Source: Betaproteobacteria bacterium (GTDB lineage: Bacteria; Pseudomonadota; Gammaproteobacteria; Burkholderiales; Burkholderiaceae_D). From it: DNA of 64,000 bases. Made by a program: the position numbers and the translations under genes. The notes beneath the pieces are model-generated. The model did not search any database. It was not told the origin of the DNA and saw only the letters and a program-made list of their open reading frames with translations. The DNA lies in assembly GCA_025356395.1 (NCBI GenBank), contig JANXTA010000064.1, positions 1 to 64,000 of the forward strand. Reading direction: 5' to 3'. Below are positions 1 through 7,772 of the stretch, one piece after another; the first letter of the stretch is position 1; every line of letters starts with the position of its first letter.

Positions 1-21
1 GTGATGCCGTGACGGCATCAC
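1..21. promoter_or_regulatory. Perfect inverted repeat upstream of the LysR gene
   Basis: Arms GTGATGCCGT and ACGGCATCAC flank a single central G, 21 bp in all, ending 21 bp before the ATG of the LysR-family gene. A perfect palindrome here could be an operator for autoregulation or for a divergent promoter outside the window. It could also be the terminator hairpin of a gene to the left, although no T run follows. The window starts exactly at the repeat, so its full extent is unknown. Confidence 0.45.
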
Positions 22-42
22 CGCATCTTCCTGATCGACCCG

Positions 43-963
43 ATGAATCTGTCCTGGTTCGAAGACTTTCTCGCGCTCTCCTCCACCGGCAACTTTTCGC
101 GCGCAGCCGAAACGCGGCACATAACGCAGCCGGCTTTCAGCCGTCGCATCAAGTCGCTCGAGGCGTGGCTCGGCGTCGCGCTGGTCGATCGCGCCGTGCA
201 GCCGATCGTGCTGACCGACGCCGGCTCCTGGTTCGTCAACGTCGCGCGCGACCAGCTCGCTCGCATCGCGCGCCTGCCTGGCGATGCGCGTGCGGTCGAG
301 GACGCGCGGGCCGCGACATTGCACTTTGCCGCGACCCATGCGCTGTCGCTGACTTTCGTGCCGTCGTGGTTGCGCAGCCTCGAGGCGCGCGTTCCGACGA
401 CACCTATCGAGCTGATGTCCGACGTGCTGCAGCGCTGCGAGGACAGCATGCTCGAGCAGCGCGTCGACTTCATGCTGTGTCATGCGCATGCGCAGGTCCC
501 GGGTCGACTCGATCGACGCTTTCCTTCGGCGACGATCGGACACGACGCCTTGCTGCCGGTCGCGGCGCCTGGGCCGAGCGATCGACGCGGTTCGCGGGCG
601 ACCCATCGGCTGGAGGCCGGCGTGTCGAAGGACGTCCCGATCCTGGCGTTCAGCGCCGAATCGGGCCTGGGTCGCATCGTTTCCGCGCTGCGTGGCCCTG
701 CGATCGAGGGAGCCGGGGGCACGACCGTCTTCACGGCGCATCTCGCGACGGTGTTGCGCAGCATGGCGCTCGACGGTCGTGGCGTGGCGTGGTTGCCGCG
801 CAGCCTGATCGAGGACGACCTGCGCGCGCGACGGCTGGTCGCCGCGGCGCCGATGTCGTGGCGCATCGCGCTCGACATCCGCATCTTTCGCGCGGATGCG
901 ACCCACGCGCCGGCCGCGAAGGCGTTCTGGGCCGCGATCACTTCCGGGGGCGAAGTGGCCTGA
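43..963 (+). CDS. LysR-family transcriptional regulator
   Basis: A 306-residue protein, the usual length for LysR regulators. Residues about 4-62 form the winged helix-turn-helix; the signature FSRAAETRHITQPAFSRRIK is clearly visible. The remainder (about 90-295) fits the periplasmic-binding-like effector domain, with the common C-terminal segment in which a 'GRGVAWLP' motif precedes the end. The start is the ATG at 43, which gives the standard LysR N-terminus beginning just before the helix-turn-helix. Such regulators usually control a divergent or neighbouring gene in response to a small molecule. The left neighbour is cut off and the right neighbour is an unrelated toxin-antitoxin remnant, so no target can be named. 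Confidence 0.93.
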   Translation: MNLSWFEDFLALSSTGNFSRAAETRHITQPAFSRRIKSLEAWLGVALVDRAVQPIVLTDAGSWFVNVARDQLARIARLPGDARAVEDARAATLHFAATHALSLTFVPSWLRSLEARVPTTPIELMSDVLQRCEDSMLEQRVDFMLCHAHAQVPGRLDRRFPSATIGHDALLPVAAPGPSDRRGSRATHRLEAGVSKDVPILAFSAESGLGRIVSALRGPAIEGAGGTTVFTAHLATVLRSMALDGRGVAWLPRSLIEDDLRARRLVAAAPMSWRIALDIRIFRADATHAPAAKAFWAAITSGGEVA

Positions 964-1010
964 CGGAGTGGCAACGATGCCGACCGTCGCCAACACACGG
1001 CTTGTGCCTA

Positions 1011-1028
1011 GTTAGCAAAAACGCTAAC
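1011..1028. promoter_or_regulatory. Putative operator of the toxin-antitoxin operon
   Basis: The inverted repeat GTTAGC-AAAAAC-GCTAAC lies just upstream of the first ATG (1036) of the HigB-like remnant. Xre-type HigA antitoxins repress their own operon by binding short palindromes at this place. The position and symmetry support that role here, but binding is an inference. Confidence 0.5.
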
Positions 1029-1035
1029 CTCTTCG

Positions 1036-1362
1036 ATGACTTTTTAGATCGAGTACTTCCACGGAAAGGTCTTGGCTGAAATCGAGTCATGGTCCGTCGA
1101 TGTGCTGGCCGACTATGTCCACCTGGTGGAGTTGCTCGCGGAATGCGGACCGAATCTTCGCCCGCCGCATTCGCATGCATTCGGTGACGGTCTCTTCGAA
1201 CTGCGCCCACGTGGTCGCGCGGGGATAGGTCGTGCGTGCTAGTGCTTCATGCTGGGTCGACGTATCGTCGTCCTTCATGCCTTCGTCAAGAAGACGCAGC
1301 AGACTCCCGACCGCGAACTGAAACTGGCGCGTAAGCGCTTCGAGGAGTTGCACGATGGCTGA
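1036..1362 (+). pseudogene. HigB/Gp49-like toxin gene with two in-frame amber codons
   Basis: Read in one frame from ATG 1036 to TGA 1360-1362, the translation matches the RelE/HigB-like Gp49 toxin family: an N-terminal segment ending in VLAEIESW, a middle GDGLFELRPRGR and a C-terminal GRRIVVLHAFVKKTQQTP. TAG codons interrupt it at 1045-1047 (codon 4) and at 1240-1242, inside the core beta-strand region where the family has an aromatic or polar residue (GIGRAC-stop-CFMLGRR). The end overlaps the antitoxin start by 8 bp, the normal toxin-first arrangement. A downstream start could bypass the first amber, but the second removes about the last 40 residues, including the conserved lysines. The toxin is therefore most likely inactive unless ambers are read through. 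TAG serves as an ordinary stop elsewhere in the window, for example in the RNB ribonuclease gene. Confidence 0.85.
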
Positions 1363-1672
1363 ACTCAAAAACGAACCTCTCCGCCACGATCAAAAGGCAT
1401 TTCTTGCCAGGGCCAAAGCGAGGAAAGGGTTCACCGGAGCGTTCGATGCCCTGGAGCTCGAGTACCACGTGGCTGGTCAGATGCTCAAAGCGAGGGCGCG
1501 TGCTGGGCTCACGCAGGATGCGGTTGCCGAACGCATGGGGACGACCAAAAGTGCCATTTCGCGATTAGAGGCTGCGGGTCGGCATGCGCCCTCGCTTTCG
1601 ACCCTCAAGCGGTATGCGACCGCGGTGGGCTGCACGCTTCAGGTCAAGCTGGTGCGACAGAAGGCGACATGA
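1355..1672 (+). CDS. XRE-family antitoxin (HigA-like)
   Basis: A 105-residue protein. The C-terminal half (about 45-100) is a Cro/C1-type helix-turn-helix with the motif LTQDAVAERMGTTKSAISRL. The N-terminal 45 residues are the toxin-contacting extension common in antitoxins paired with Gp49-like toxins. The gene begins inside the last codons of the toxin remnant, the usual translational coupling for toxin-first systems. It should bind and neutralise the toxin and repress the operon from the palindrome at 1011-1028. The antitoxin is open although its toxin carries two stops, the order of decay expected when the toxin is lost first. Confidence 0.88.
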   Translation: MAELKNEPLRHDQKAFLARAKARKGFTGAFDALELEYHVAGQMLKARARAGLTQDAVAERMGTTKSAISRLEAAGRHAPSLSTLKRYATAVGCTLQVKLVRQKAT

Positions 1673-1763
1673 GTCGCAAGCTCGCGTTCCGGCAAGGGGC
1701 TTACTCGGCAGGGATCGAACTGTCTTTTCGCTCTTCATCGGAACGTCGTCATCGGGAGTTTTC

Positions 1764-2063
1764 ATGTTGAATTGCGAGTTGGTGCATCTGAGGCAGCAGA
1801 TCGATTCAATCGACGAAGCTCTCGTCGAGCTTCTTGGTCGACGGTTCCGAGTAACGCGCGACGTGGGAAGGCTGAAAGCGACTTCTGGTCTGGGTCCGAT
1901 CGATGCTGCGCGCGAAGCGGCGCAAGAACGTCGTCTGCGCTCACTCGCCGTGCAGCATGGTGTCAACCCCGGGGTTGTCTTGCTCATTTTCCGCGCCATC
2001 GTCGACGAAGTGGTGTCCGATCACCGGTCGATCGCTGCCACTGACGAAAGCAGCAGTATCTAG
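1764..2063 (+). CDS. Stand-alone chorismate mutase domain protein (AroQ type)
   Basis: A 99-residue all-helical protein matching the AroQ chorismate mutase fold, which converts chorismate to prephenate for Phe/Tyr synthesis. Visible signatures are LRQQIDSIDEALVELLGRR near the N-terminus, a central basic VGRLKA segment, the REAAQERRLR stretch and a final helix FRAIVDEVVSDHR. The ATG at 1764 was chosen because CGGGAG lies about 6 bp upstream and the domain begins at once. Usually this domain is fused to prephenate dehydratase (pheA), or is a secreted or siderophore-linked single domain. No signal peptide is seen and no aromatic-pathway gene is adjacent. The residues are consistent with catalysis, but the physiological role is open. 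Confidence 0.8.
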   Translation: MLNCELVHLRQQIDSIDEALVELLGRRFRVTRDVGRLKATSGLGPIDAAREAAQERRLRSLAVQHGVNPGVVLLIFRAIVDEVVSDHRSIAATDESSSI

Positions 2064-2087
2064 CCAGATAGCGGGAGGTCGAACGCG

Positions 2088-2384
2088 ATGCCGGAAAAAC
2101 CTAAGCGCCGCTGCCTTCGCGATGCCGAGAACCGCGCCATCACGTCCGCGGCGAAGGACGATCGCGATGCGCAGCCATTGAGTGCAAAGCAACTCAAGGC
2201 GATGGTGCCGATGAGGTCGCTACGCGGTCGCCCGAAGTCGGAACATCCGAAGCAACTGGTCTCGGTGCGCTATTGCCAGGATGTTCTTGCGTACTTCAGG
2301 TCGACGGGCGGCGGCTGGCAGTCGCGGATGGATGGCGTGCTGCTGAAGTATGTCGCTCGTAGATCGCGTCACACCCGGCGATGA
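2088..2384 (+). CDS. BrnA-like antitoxin, orphan
   Basis: A 98-residue basic protein. The C-terminal part resembles the BrnA antitoxin / ribbon-helix-helix family: a GRPKSEHPKQLVSVRY linker, then a segment of the form DVLAYFRSTGGGWQSRMDGVL. A strong Shine-Dalgarno sequence GGGAGG (2073-2078) supports ATG 2088. BrnA normally follows a BrnT toxin gene; here the upstream gene is the chorismate mutase and no BrnT-like ORF is present on either strand nearby. It is best read as an orphan antitoxin or solitary DNA-binding regulator. Confidence 0.72.
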   Translation: MPEKPKRRCLRDAENRAITSAAKDDRDAQPLSAKQLKAMVPMRSLRGRPKSEHPKQLVSVRYCQDVLAYFRSTGGGWQSRMDGVLLKYVARRSRHTRR

Positions 2385-2461
2385 GACCGCGTTTTTGCAT
2401 GGCGTCGCAGGTGAGCTGGTTTCGCCAGTTATTCGGCAAGGATCAAGTTCCTTGAGTCGCC

Positions 2462-2797
2462 GTGGCTGAGACGCCCGATCCAATCGACTCTGCTCGACAG
2501 CTCCTGACGAGGGCGCCCCCATCGGCATCGTCCGTTGCGGCCTGGTTGGTCGAGGCCGAACGCGTCATCGCCTTGCTCGACGCATCGATGGTATCGCTCG
2601 ACTACCGCGCCCGCCAGCTGCTGCAACAGACCGGCGATCTGCGGGCCGCAGCGAAGGAGAGGTCCCTCCTCGGCCGGTTCCGCCAGTCCTTGGAGGAACG
2701 GAACAACCTGGCCGAGCAAGCACAATGTCTTTCGACTCGCGACGTCTGCAAAACGCTGATCGAGCAGCTTCGCGGCAGGATGAACGCCAAGAGCTGA
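2462..2797 (+). CDS. Small hypothetical helical protein
   Basis: A 111-residue protein from a GTG start (MAETPDPIDSARQLLTRAPP...), predicted mostly helical with heptad-like leucines around residues 25-95 and no signal peptide or membrane segment. I do not recognise the family. The start is uncertain. Just upstream, a short frame from ATG 2399 encodes an 18-residue peptide (MASQVSWFRQLFGKDQVP) that looks like the amphipathic N-terminus of small cytoplasmic proteins and ends 3 bp before the GTG in another frame. The gene may therefore be a frameshifted remnant of a slightly longer protein. Amino-acid composition favours this strand over the antisense frame. Confidence 0.5.
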   Translation: MAETPDPIDSARQLLTRAPPSASSVAAWLVEAERVIALLDASMVSLDYRARQLLQQTGDLRAAAKERSLLGRFRQSLEERNNLAEQAQCLSTRDVCKTLIEQLRGRMNAKS

Positions 2798-2807
2798 AGG
2801 ACGCCGG

Positions 2808-3092
2808 TCAGGCGTCCTCGTCACCGCCCAGCAGTCCACCGAGCAGCCCACCCACCGCCATGGCGCCGATCAGGCTGCCGAAGCCGCCTTCGTCGCGACC
2901 CTTGCCGCCGCCTTGCGGTGCCGCCGCGAACACGCGGCTGGCCGGTCGCGAGAACGGCAGCGACTGCAGCCAGATGTGACCGGGTCCGCGCAATGTCGCG
3001 AAGAACAGGCCTTCGCCGCCGAACAGCGCGGTCTTGACCTTGCCGACGGACTGCATCTCGTTGCCGAACATCTCGTAGTCGATCACGTCCAT
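2808..3092 (-). pseudogene. AIM24/TIGR00266-family gene with in-frame internal deletion
   Basis: The 94-residue reading frame joins two distant parts of this family. Residues 1-14 (MDVIDYEMFGNEMQ) match the usual extreme N-terminus. From about residue 15 the sequence jumps to the C-terminal domain (KTALFGGEGLFFATLRGPG, then WLQSLPFSR) and the glycine-rich tail. Full family members are about 220-260 residues, so roughly 150 residues are missing, in frame. The start is well defined: GGAG sits 9 bp before ATG 3092. The product could still be translated as a shortened protein, but the beta-sandwich fold cannot be complete. The function of the family in bacteria is poorly known. It lies tail to tail with the 2462-2797 gene. 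Confidence 0.75.
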
Positions 3093-3225
3093 GCGTCTTG
3101 TCTCCAGGATGAGCTGCGACGATGCTAGCAACGGCCCTCGGTGACGCTGCGGCCCGGGGCTATGCCATGCTGCGACGCGGGCGCCCACGACCAGCCGTAT
3201 CGCACAGCACCGGGAGCACGAAGTC

Positions 3226-3977
3226 ATGGAAGGTGTTCGACGCGTCGTCCTGACTCTCGTCGTCGGCCTGTTTCTGCTCGGCGGATGCGGGGAGAAGACG
3301 CAGGTGACTGCTGCTCCGCCGGCGTCCACGTCACCCACCGCCATCGAGCCTCCTTCGCTGAAGCCGGCACTGGCGCCGACGCCCGCGCCCGCCGTGCCCC
3401 CACACGAACGGCCGGGCCGCGATCGCCCGGCGGGTGGGCCGGCGGTCATCGAAGGGCCGGCGCTCGGCAGCAGCGTGATCCGCGTGCCGTCGACGATGAA
3501 ACAGGGCCGCGAGGTCATCGCACAGATGATCGTCTCGCCGACCGACTTGGCCACCCTGCGCAGGCAGGACGCCGTCACGCGCGGCGAGGCCGACGTGCGC
3601 GACACGTAGTCCGGCGTGCGACTGGTGCCGCGGATGCGGGCGCGCCTGCTCGCCCCGGCTTCGACTTCGATCCGAAGGATGCGCAGGAACAGGCGGTGAA
3701 GACCGGCGAGCCGACGGTGTGGACCTGGACGCTGGTGCCTTCGGACGCGGGCCAGCACACGCTGGTCTTCGTACTCGAAGGCGTCGTCGTGGTCGGCGGT
3801 CACGAGACGCTGATCCGCCCGCCTGGGCTGTAGGTGCCTGTCGAAGTCGAAGTCGACCCGATGCGTTTCGTCGAGAAGTACGGGCAGTGGGTGATGTCCG
3901 TGATCGTGATTCCCCTGGTGGTGTTCTTCGTCCGGCGATGGTCAGGGCGGCGACCGGGCCCGCCGTCCGGCGGCTGA
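3226..3977 (+). pseudogene. Lipoprotein gene broken by two amber codons and a frameshift
   Basis: The N-terminus is a lipoprotein signal (lipobox LLGGC, Cys at about residue 21) followed by a Pro/Ala-rich linker. The frame stops at TAG 3607-3609. Continuing past it gives SGVRLVPRMRARLLAP, and then a one-base loss in the C run at 3653-3656 shifts the sense to another frame (GFDFDPKDAQEQ ... VWTWTLVPSDAGQHTLVFVL). A second TAG follows at 3831-3833, after which the same frame yields a membrane anchor (YGQWVMSVIVIPLVVFFVRR) and a TGA at 3975-3977. Rebuilt, the protein would be about 250 residues: an exported domain with a C-terminal transmembrane helix. I cannot name the family. Three separate lesions indicate old decay. 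Confidence 0.75.
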
Positions 3978-4045
3978 ACGGCGCCGCCTGTTGCAAACCC
4001 GCTCCAATGGGCTCGCGCGGCGCGAAACCCGGTCGCCATCACCGC

Positions 4046-4051
4046 TAAGAT
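4046..4051 (+). promoter_or_regulatory. Possible -10 box of the RNB ribonuclease gene
   Basis: TAAGAT lies 6 bp before the ATG at 4058, so a transcript starting 6-7 bp downstream would be essentially leaderless. No clear -35 element is seen. This is a weak call. Confidence 0.3.
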
Positions 4052-4057
4052 ACGACG

Positions 4058-6193
4058 ATGAATGTGTTCTATGAAGAAGACGGCGTTTTCAAGGCCGGCA
4101 ACGTGTTGTCCGATCAGGGCGCTTCGATGCAGGTCGAGTCCGCAACCGGCAAGCGCAGCAAGGTGAAGAGCGGCCATGTGCTGTTCGACTTCCGCGACCC
4201 CGACGCGGCCACGCTGATGCGCGACGCGCACGCGCTGGCCGAGTCCATCGACCTCGAGTTCCTGTGGGAATGCGCGCCGCAGGCCGAGTTCTCGTTCAAG
4301 GACCTCGCGACCGACTACTTCGGCCGCGCCGCCACGGCGGTCGAGTCGGCCGCGCTGGTGACGCGCCTCCACTCGGCCCCGATGTATTTCTATCGCAAGG
4401 GTCGCGGCAACTATCGGCCCGCTCCGCCGGACTCGCTGAAGGCCGCGCTGGCCGGCATCGAACGCAAGCAGCGCGAGGCCGTGCAGCAGGCTACGTGGCG
4501 CGACGATCTGATCGCTGGACGGCTGCCCGATGCCATCGCTCCGCTGGTTCGCGAGTTGTTGTTCAGGCCCGATCGCAACCGCATCGAATACAAGGCGCTG
4601 ATCGACGCGGCCTCCGCGCGTTCGACCACGGCCGAGCGGCTGCTGCTCGCGGTCGGTGGCTTCGCGTCGGTCCAGGCGCTGCATCGCGATCGCTTCGTGT
4701 TCGAGCAGTTTCCGCGCGGCGTCGAGTTCCCCTCGGTCGTCATCCCCACCTTCGGCGACCTGCCGCTCGCGGCAGTCGCGGCCTTCAGCATCGACGATGC
4801 GGCGACCACCGAGATCGACGACGCGCTGTCGGTCACCGCGATCGACGTGCCGCCCGATGCGGCCCCCGGCGCGAAGGCCTGGCGCATCGGCGTCCACATC
4901 GCGGCACCGGGTCTCGCGATCCGTCGCGACGATCCGATCGACGCGATCGCGCACGACCGCTACTCCACGGTCTATTCGCCCGGCGAGAAGATCACGATGC
5001 TGCCCGATGCGGTCGTCGAGGCGTTCACGCTCGCGGCCGGTCGCGCCTGTCCGGCGATCTCGTTGTATGTCGATGCGATCGACGACGGGGAGGCGGGCTG
5101 GCGCATCACGGCTTCGACCTCTCGCATCGAGCGCGTGCCGATCGCCGACAACCTGCGCCACAACCTGCTCGACGACGTCGTCACCGACGCGAACCTCGCG
5201 AGCGGCGCGGGCGATGGTGACGTCGACTACCCGCGCAAGCAGGAGCTGACGGTGCTCTGGCATTTCGCGAAGGCCCTGCATGCCAGGCGCCAGGAGGCGC
5301 GGGTCGCGTCGGGCCTGCGACCCGAGAACCATCAACGCGCCGACTACAACTTCCGCGTCGACGAGGTCGACGGGGAGGAACGCGTCTCGATCACTGAACG
5401 CCGTCGTGGCGCGCCGCTCGACACGGTCGTCGCCGAGCTGATGATCCTGGCCAACAGCACCTGGGGAAAGCTGCTCGCCGATTGCGGCGTGGCCGGCATC
5501 TACCGCGCGCAGAACGCGGCTTTCGGTCCGGCCGGTCGGGTGCGGATGATCACGCACCCCGCGCCGCATGCGGGTCTCGGCGTGGCGCAGTACGCATGGA
5601 GCACATCGCCGTTGCGACGCTACGTCGACCTCGTCAACCAGTGGCAGATCGTCGCTTGCCTCGAGGGCGGCGGCGCTCCCGCGTTCGCGCAGAACGACGC
5701 CGATCTCTTCGGCATCGTCTCGGGCTTCGACGCGGCCTACGCGGCCTACGCCGAGTACCAGACGAAGATGGAGCGCTACTGGTCGCTGCGCTGGCTCGGC
5801 CAGCAAGGCCGGACGCTGGTCGAGGCGCGCGCGACGGGGCGCGAGGACAACGCGATGCTGTTCGAGATCCCGCTGCTGGTCCGCGTGCCGGGCATGGCCG
5901 TGGTCGGGCCGGCAGGCACGCCGCCCGGCATGACCGGGGTCGCACGCGGCCAGCGCGTCGAGATCGAGATCATCTCGACCGATCTGCTCGACCTGACCGC
6001 GCAATGTCGTCTCGTGGCGATCATCGAGGAGGTCGACGAACTGGACGATGACGAGGAACTCGGGGATGCGGCGGAAGGGTCCGTCGAAGCCGGCGTGACC
6101 GCGCTCGATGTCGAGACTGCCGCAGCAGAAGGTTCGGCGATCGAGACCTGCGCGCCCGCGGCAACGTCCGAACCGCAGGACGTCGCGTCCTAG
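4058..6193 (+). CDS. RNB-domain exoribonuclease (RNase II family)
   Basis: A 711-residue protein. The RNB catalytic core starts near residue 235, and the metal-binding aspartates are visible in SIDDAATTEIDDALS (about 244-258). Later RNB motifs include YSPGEKITMLP, a typical substrate-channel element, and STSPLRRYVDLVNQWQI. The enzyme degrades single-stranded RNA 3' to 5' in the cytoplasm. The N-terminal about 230 residues are the divergent helical region seen in the betaproteobacterial branch rather than two cold-shock domains as in E. coli RNase II. The C-terminus ends in an acidic, low-complexity tail after the S1-like region. The gene precedes a TonB-like gene by 9 bp, as is usual in Burkholderiales. 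The stop is TAG, which shows amber is used for normal termination here. Confidence 0.9.
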   Translation: MNVFYEEDGVFKAGNVLSDQGASMQVESATGKRSKVKSGHVLFDFRDPDAATLMRDAHALAESIDLEFLWECAPQAEFSFKDLATDYFGRAATAVESAALVTRLHSAPMYFYRKGRGNYRPAPPDSLKAALAGIERKQREAVQQATWRDDLIAGRLPDAIAPLVRELLFRPDRNRIEYKALIDAASARSTTAERLLLAVGGFASVQALHRDRFVFEQFPRGVEFPSVVIPTFGDLPLAAVAAFSIDDAATTEIDDALSVTAIDVPPDAAPGAKAWRIGVHIAAPGLAIRRDDPIDAIAHDRYSTVYSPGEKITMLPDAVVEAFTLAAGRACPAISLYVDAIDDGEAGWRITASTSRIERVPIADNLRHNLLDDVVTDANLASGAGDGDVDYPRKQELTVLWHFAKALHARRQEARVASGLRPENHQRADYNFRVDEVDGEERVSITERRRGAPLDTVVAELMILANSTWGKLLADCGVAGIYRAQNAAFGPAGRVRMITHPAPHAGLGVAQYAWSTSPLRRYVDLVNQWQIVACLEGGGAPAFAQNDADLFGIVSGFDAAYAAYAEYQTKMERYWSLRWLGQQGRTLVEARATGREDNAMLFEIPLLVRVPGMAVVGPAGTPPGMTGVARGQRVEIEIISTDLLDLTAQCRLVAIIEEVDELDDDEELGDAAEGSVEAGVTALDVETAAAEGSAIETCAPAATSEPQDVAS

Positions 6194-6202
6194 CACCCGC
6201 CG

Positions 6203-7183
6203 ATGTCCCGCGCCTCGCCGACGCTGCAACCCCTCCGGGGCATGACGTTGCCGGTCGACGACGGACGGCCGATGAAGCCGGTGATCAGCGCATCGAATCG
6301 ACGCGTGGCACGCAAGCCCGCGCCCACCCTGCCCAACGGACTGACCATCGCGCTCGCGGTCTCGATCGCGTTGCACGTCATCCTGATCGCGATGCGTTTC
6401 GTGATGCCGCAGGCTTCGCTGTTCAAGCCGCCGGACAGCCCGCTCGAAGTCATCCTGGTCAATGCGCGCTCGGTCGACAAGGCGCTCAAGCCCGACGCGA
6501 TCGCGCAGTTCGATCTCAACGGCGGGGGCGAGCAGGAGACCGGCCGCGCCACGTCGTTCCTGCCGCGCATGCCCCAGGTGGCCGACGGCGAAGTGCTGAA
6601 GGAGTCCCAGGCGGCGCTGCAGCGACTCGAAGCGGAGCAGCGTCATCTGGTGGCGCAGAGCAGCGACTCGAAGATCGCGATCCCGCCCGAATCGCCGCGC
6701 ACGATCGAGACCGGTGACTTCGCACCGACGACCGACCTGACGACTTCGATGAAGGCCATCGCGCGTCTCGAGGCGCAGGTCGACAAGCAGACCCGCGACT
6801 ACAACGCGCGACCGCGCCGCGGCTATATCGGCCCGACCACGCGCGGCACCAGCTATGCGATGTACTACACGCAGTGGAAGGACAAGGTCGAGCGGATCGG
6901 CACGCTCAACTATCCTCAGGAAGCTCGCGGACATCTCTACGGCGACCTGACGTTGCGCGTCACGCTCAATCCGGACGGCAGCATCTACAACGACGAGGTC
7001 GAGGTTACGCGGTCGTCCGGTTCGCCGGTGCTCGATCGCGCGGCACGTCGCATCGTCCTGCTCGGCGCGCCTTACGGCCGCTTCTCCGAAGAGCTCAAGC
7101 GCGACTACGACATCTTCGAAATCTTCAGTACCTTCCGATTCACCAAAGGCGACGCACTCGAAATGCGCTTCGAAAGAAAATGA
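6203..7183 (+). CDS. TonB-family protein
   Basis: A 326-residue protein with one N-terminal membrane helix (LTIALAVSIALHVILIAMRF, about residues 49-68) and a periplasmic remainder. The C-terminal about 90 residues have the TonB-like fold signatures: YPQEARGHLYGDLTLRVTLNPDG, then SSGSPVLDRAARRIV. TonB proteins pass proton-motive energy to outer-membrane receptors, but no exbB/exbD or receptor gene is adjacent, so this copy may have an envelope role instead. Downstream ATGs at 6242 and 6272 are alternative starts, and the true start may be one of them since no strong ribosome site precedes 6203. It overlaps the next gene by ATGA. Confidence 0.85.
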   Translation: MSRASPTLQPLRGMTLPVDDGRPMKPVISASNRRVARKPAPTLPNGLTIALAVSIALHVILIAMRFVMPQASLFKPPDSPLEVILVNARSVDKALKPDAIAQFDLNGGGEQETGRATSFLPRMPQVADGEVLKESQAALQRLEAEQRHLVAQSSDSKIAIPPESPRTIETGDFAPTTDLTTSMKAIARLEAQVDKQTRDYNARPRRGYIGPTTRGTSYAMYYTQWKDKVERIGTLNYPQEARGHLYGDLTLRVTLNPDGSIYNDEVEVTRSSGSPVLDRAARRIVLLGAPYGRFSEELKRDYDIFEIFSTFRFTKGDALEMRFERK

Positions 7184-7755
7184 ACAGAGTGCTTCGTGTT
7201 TTGGCCGTGATCGCAGTCATCGGTGTCGGTGTCATCGGCAGCGCGGCGTTGGCGCAGACGCGCGTCAATACGACGCCTACCCGCGAGGCCCTCGACGAGG
7301 CCACGCGCGACGACTGCGAAGGCGTGTCGGTGATCGTCGTGCGCTGCGCGCCCAAGCCCGACCAGCCGGCCGCCAAGACAGCGACCGATCCGTTGACGAA
7401 GTCGCGGGCCACGACCAAGGCGGCCTTCGATCGTCGCGACAACCGCGGCCGCGCCGCGGCACTCGGCGGCACCGCTGCACCGGCCAGCACGGCGGTGGGC
7501 GATGCGAACCGGCTCGGTGGCGTGACGGTAACCGGTGCTGCCGGCGACAAGGACCTGTCGATCCAGGAGACGCTGCAACGCGCGCTCAATCCGAACACCG
7601 AAGGCACGCTGTCGGAAGACGGCAAGACAATCTCGCGCCCCGGCCTCAACGGATCGCGCTACGACTGCGTCGCCAAGTGCGTCGGTCCCGCCTGCTGCGT
7701 GGAGGTCAGGGCCATGCCGAACCCCTCGCGTGACCTGAACGCGATCGGTCGCTGA
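7180..7755 (+). CDS. Secreted hypothetical protein
   Basis: A 191-residue protein. Residues 1-25 form a signal peptide (VLRVLAVIAVIGVGVIG followed by an AxA-type site at SAALAQ). The mature part is Ala/Thr/Arg-rich and low in complexity, and the C-terminus has a cysteine cluster (YDCVAKCVGPACCVEV) that may form disulfides or bind metal. I know of no named domain. ATG 7180 overlaps the TonB-like stop (ATGA), so the two genes are translationally coupled and probably act together in the envelope. Confidence 0.75.
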   Translation: MNRVLRVLAVIAVIGVGVIGSAALAQTRVNTTPTREALDEATRDDCEGVSVIVVRCAPKPDQPAAKTATDPLTKSRATTKAAFDRRDNRGRAAALGGTAAPASTAVGDANRLGGVTVTGAAGDKDLSIQETLQRALNPNTEGTLSEDGKTISRPGLNGSRYDCVAKCVGPACCVEVRAMPNPSRDLNAIGR

Positions 7756-7772
7756 CGTCCGGCACCCGATCG

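Noticed and set aside
1036-1362. Genome-wide reassignment of TAG as a sense codon, suggested by several in-frame TAGs
   Set aside because: Intact genes such as the RNB ribonuclease and GH17-like neighbourhood use ordinary stops including TAG, and other lesions are TGA, TAA or frameshifts, so decay explains the data better.
1669-1770. 33-codon ORF overlapping the antitoxin stop (ATGA) and the chorismate mutase start
   Set aside because: Coupling is suggestive, but the peptide (MSRKLAFRQGAYSAGIELSF...) has no recognisable motif and ends inside the next gene; too weak to call.
3800-6934. Very long open frame on the minus strand (over 1000 codons) opposite the RNB ribonuclease and TonB-like genes
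   Set aside because: It is antisense to two well-supported genes, is Arg/Asp/His-rich low-complexity sequence, and arises from GC-rich codon bias.
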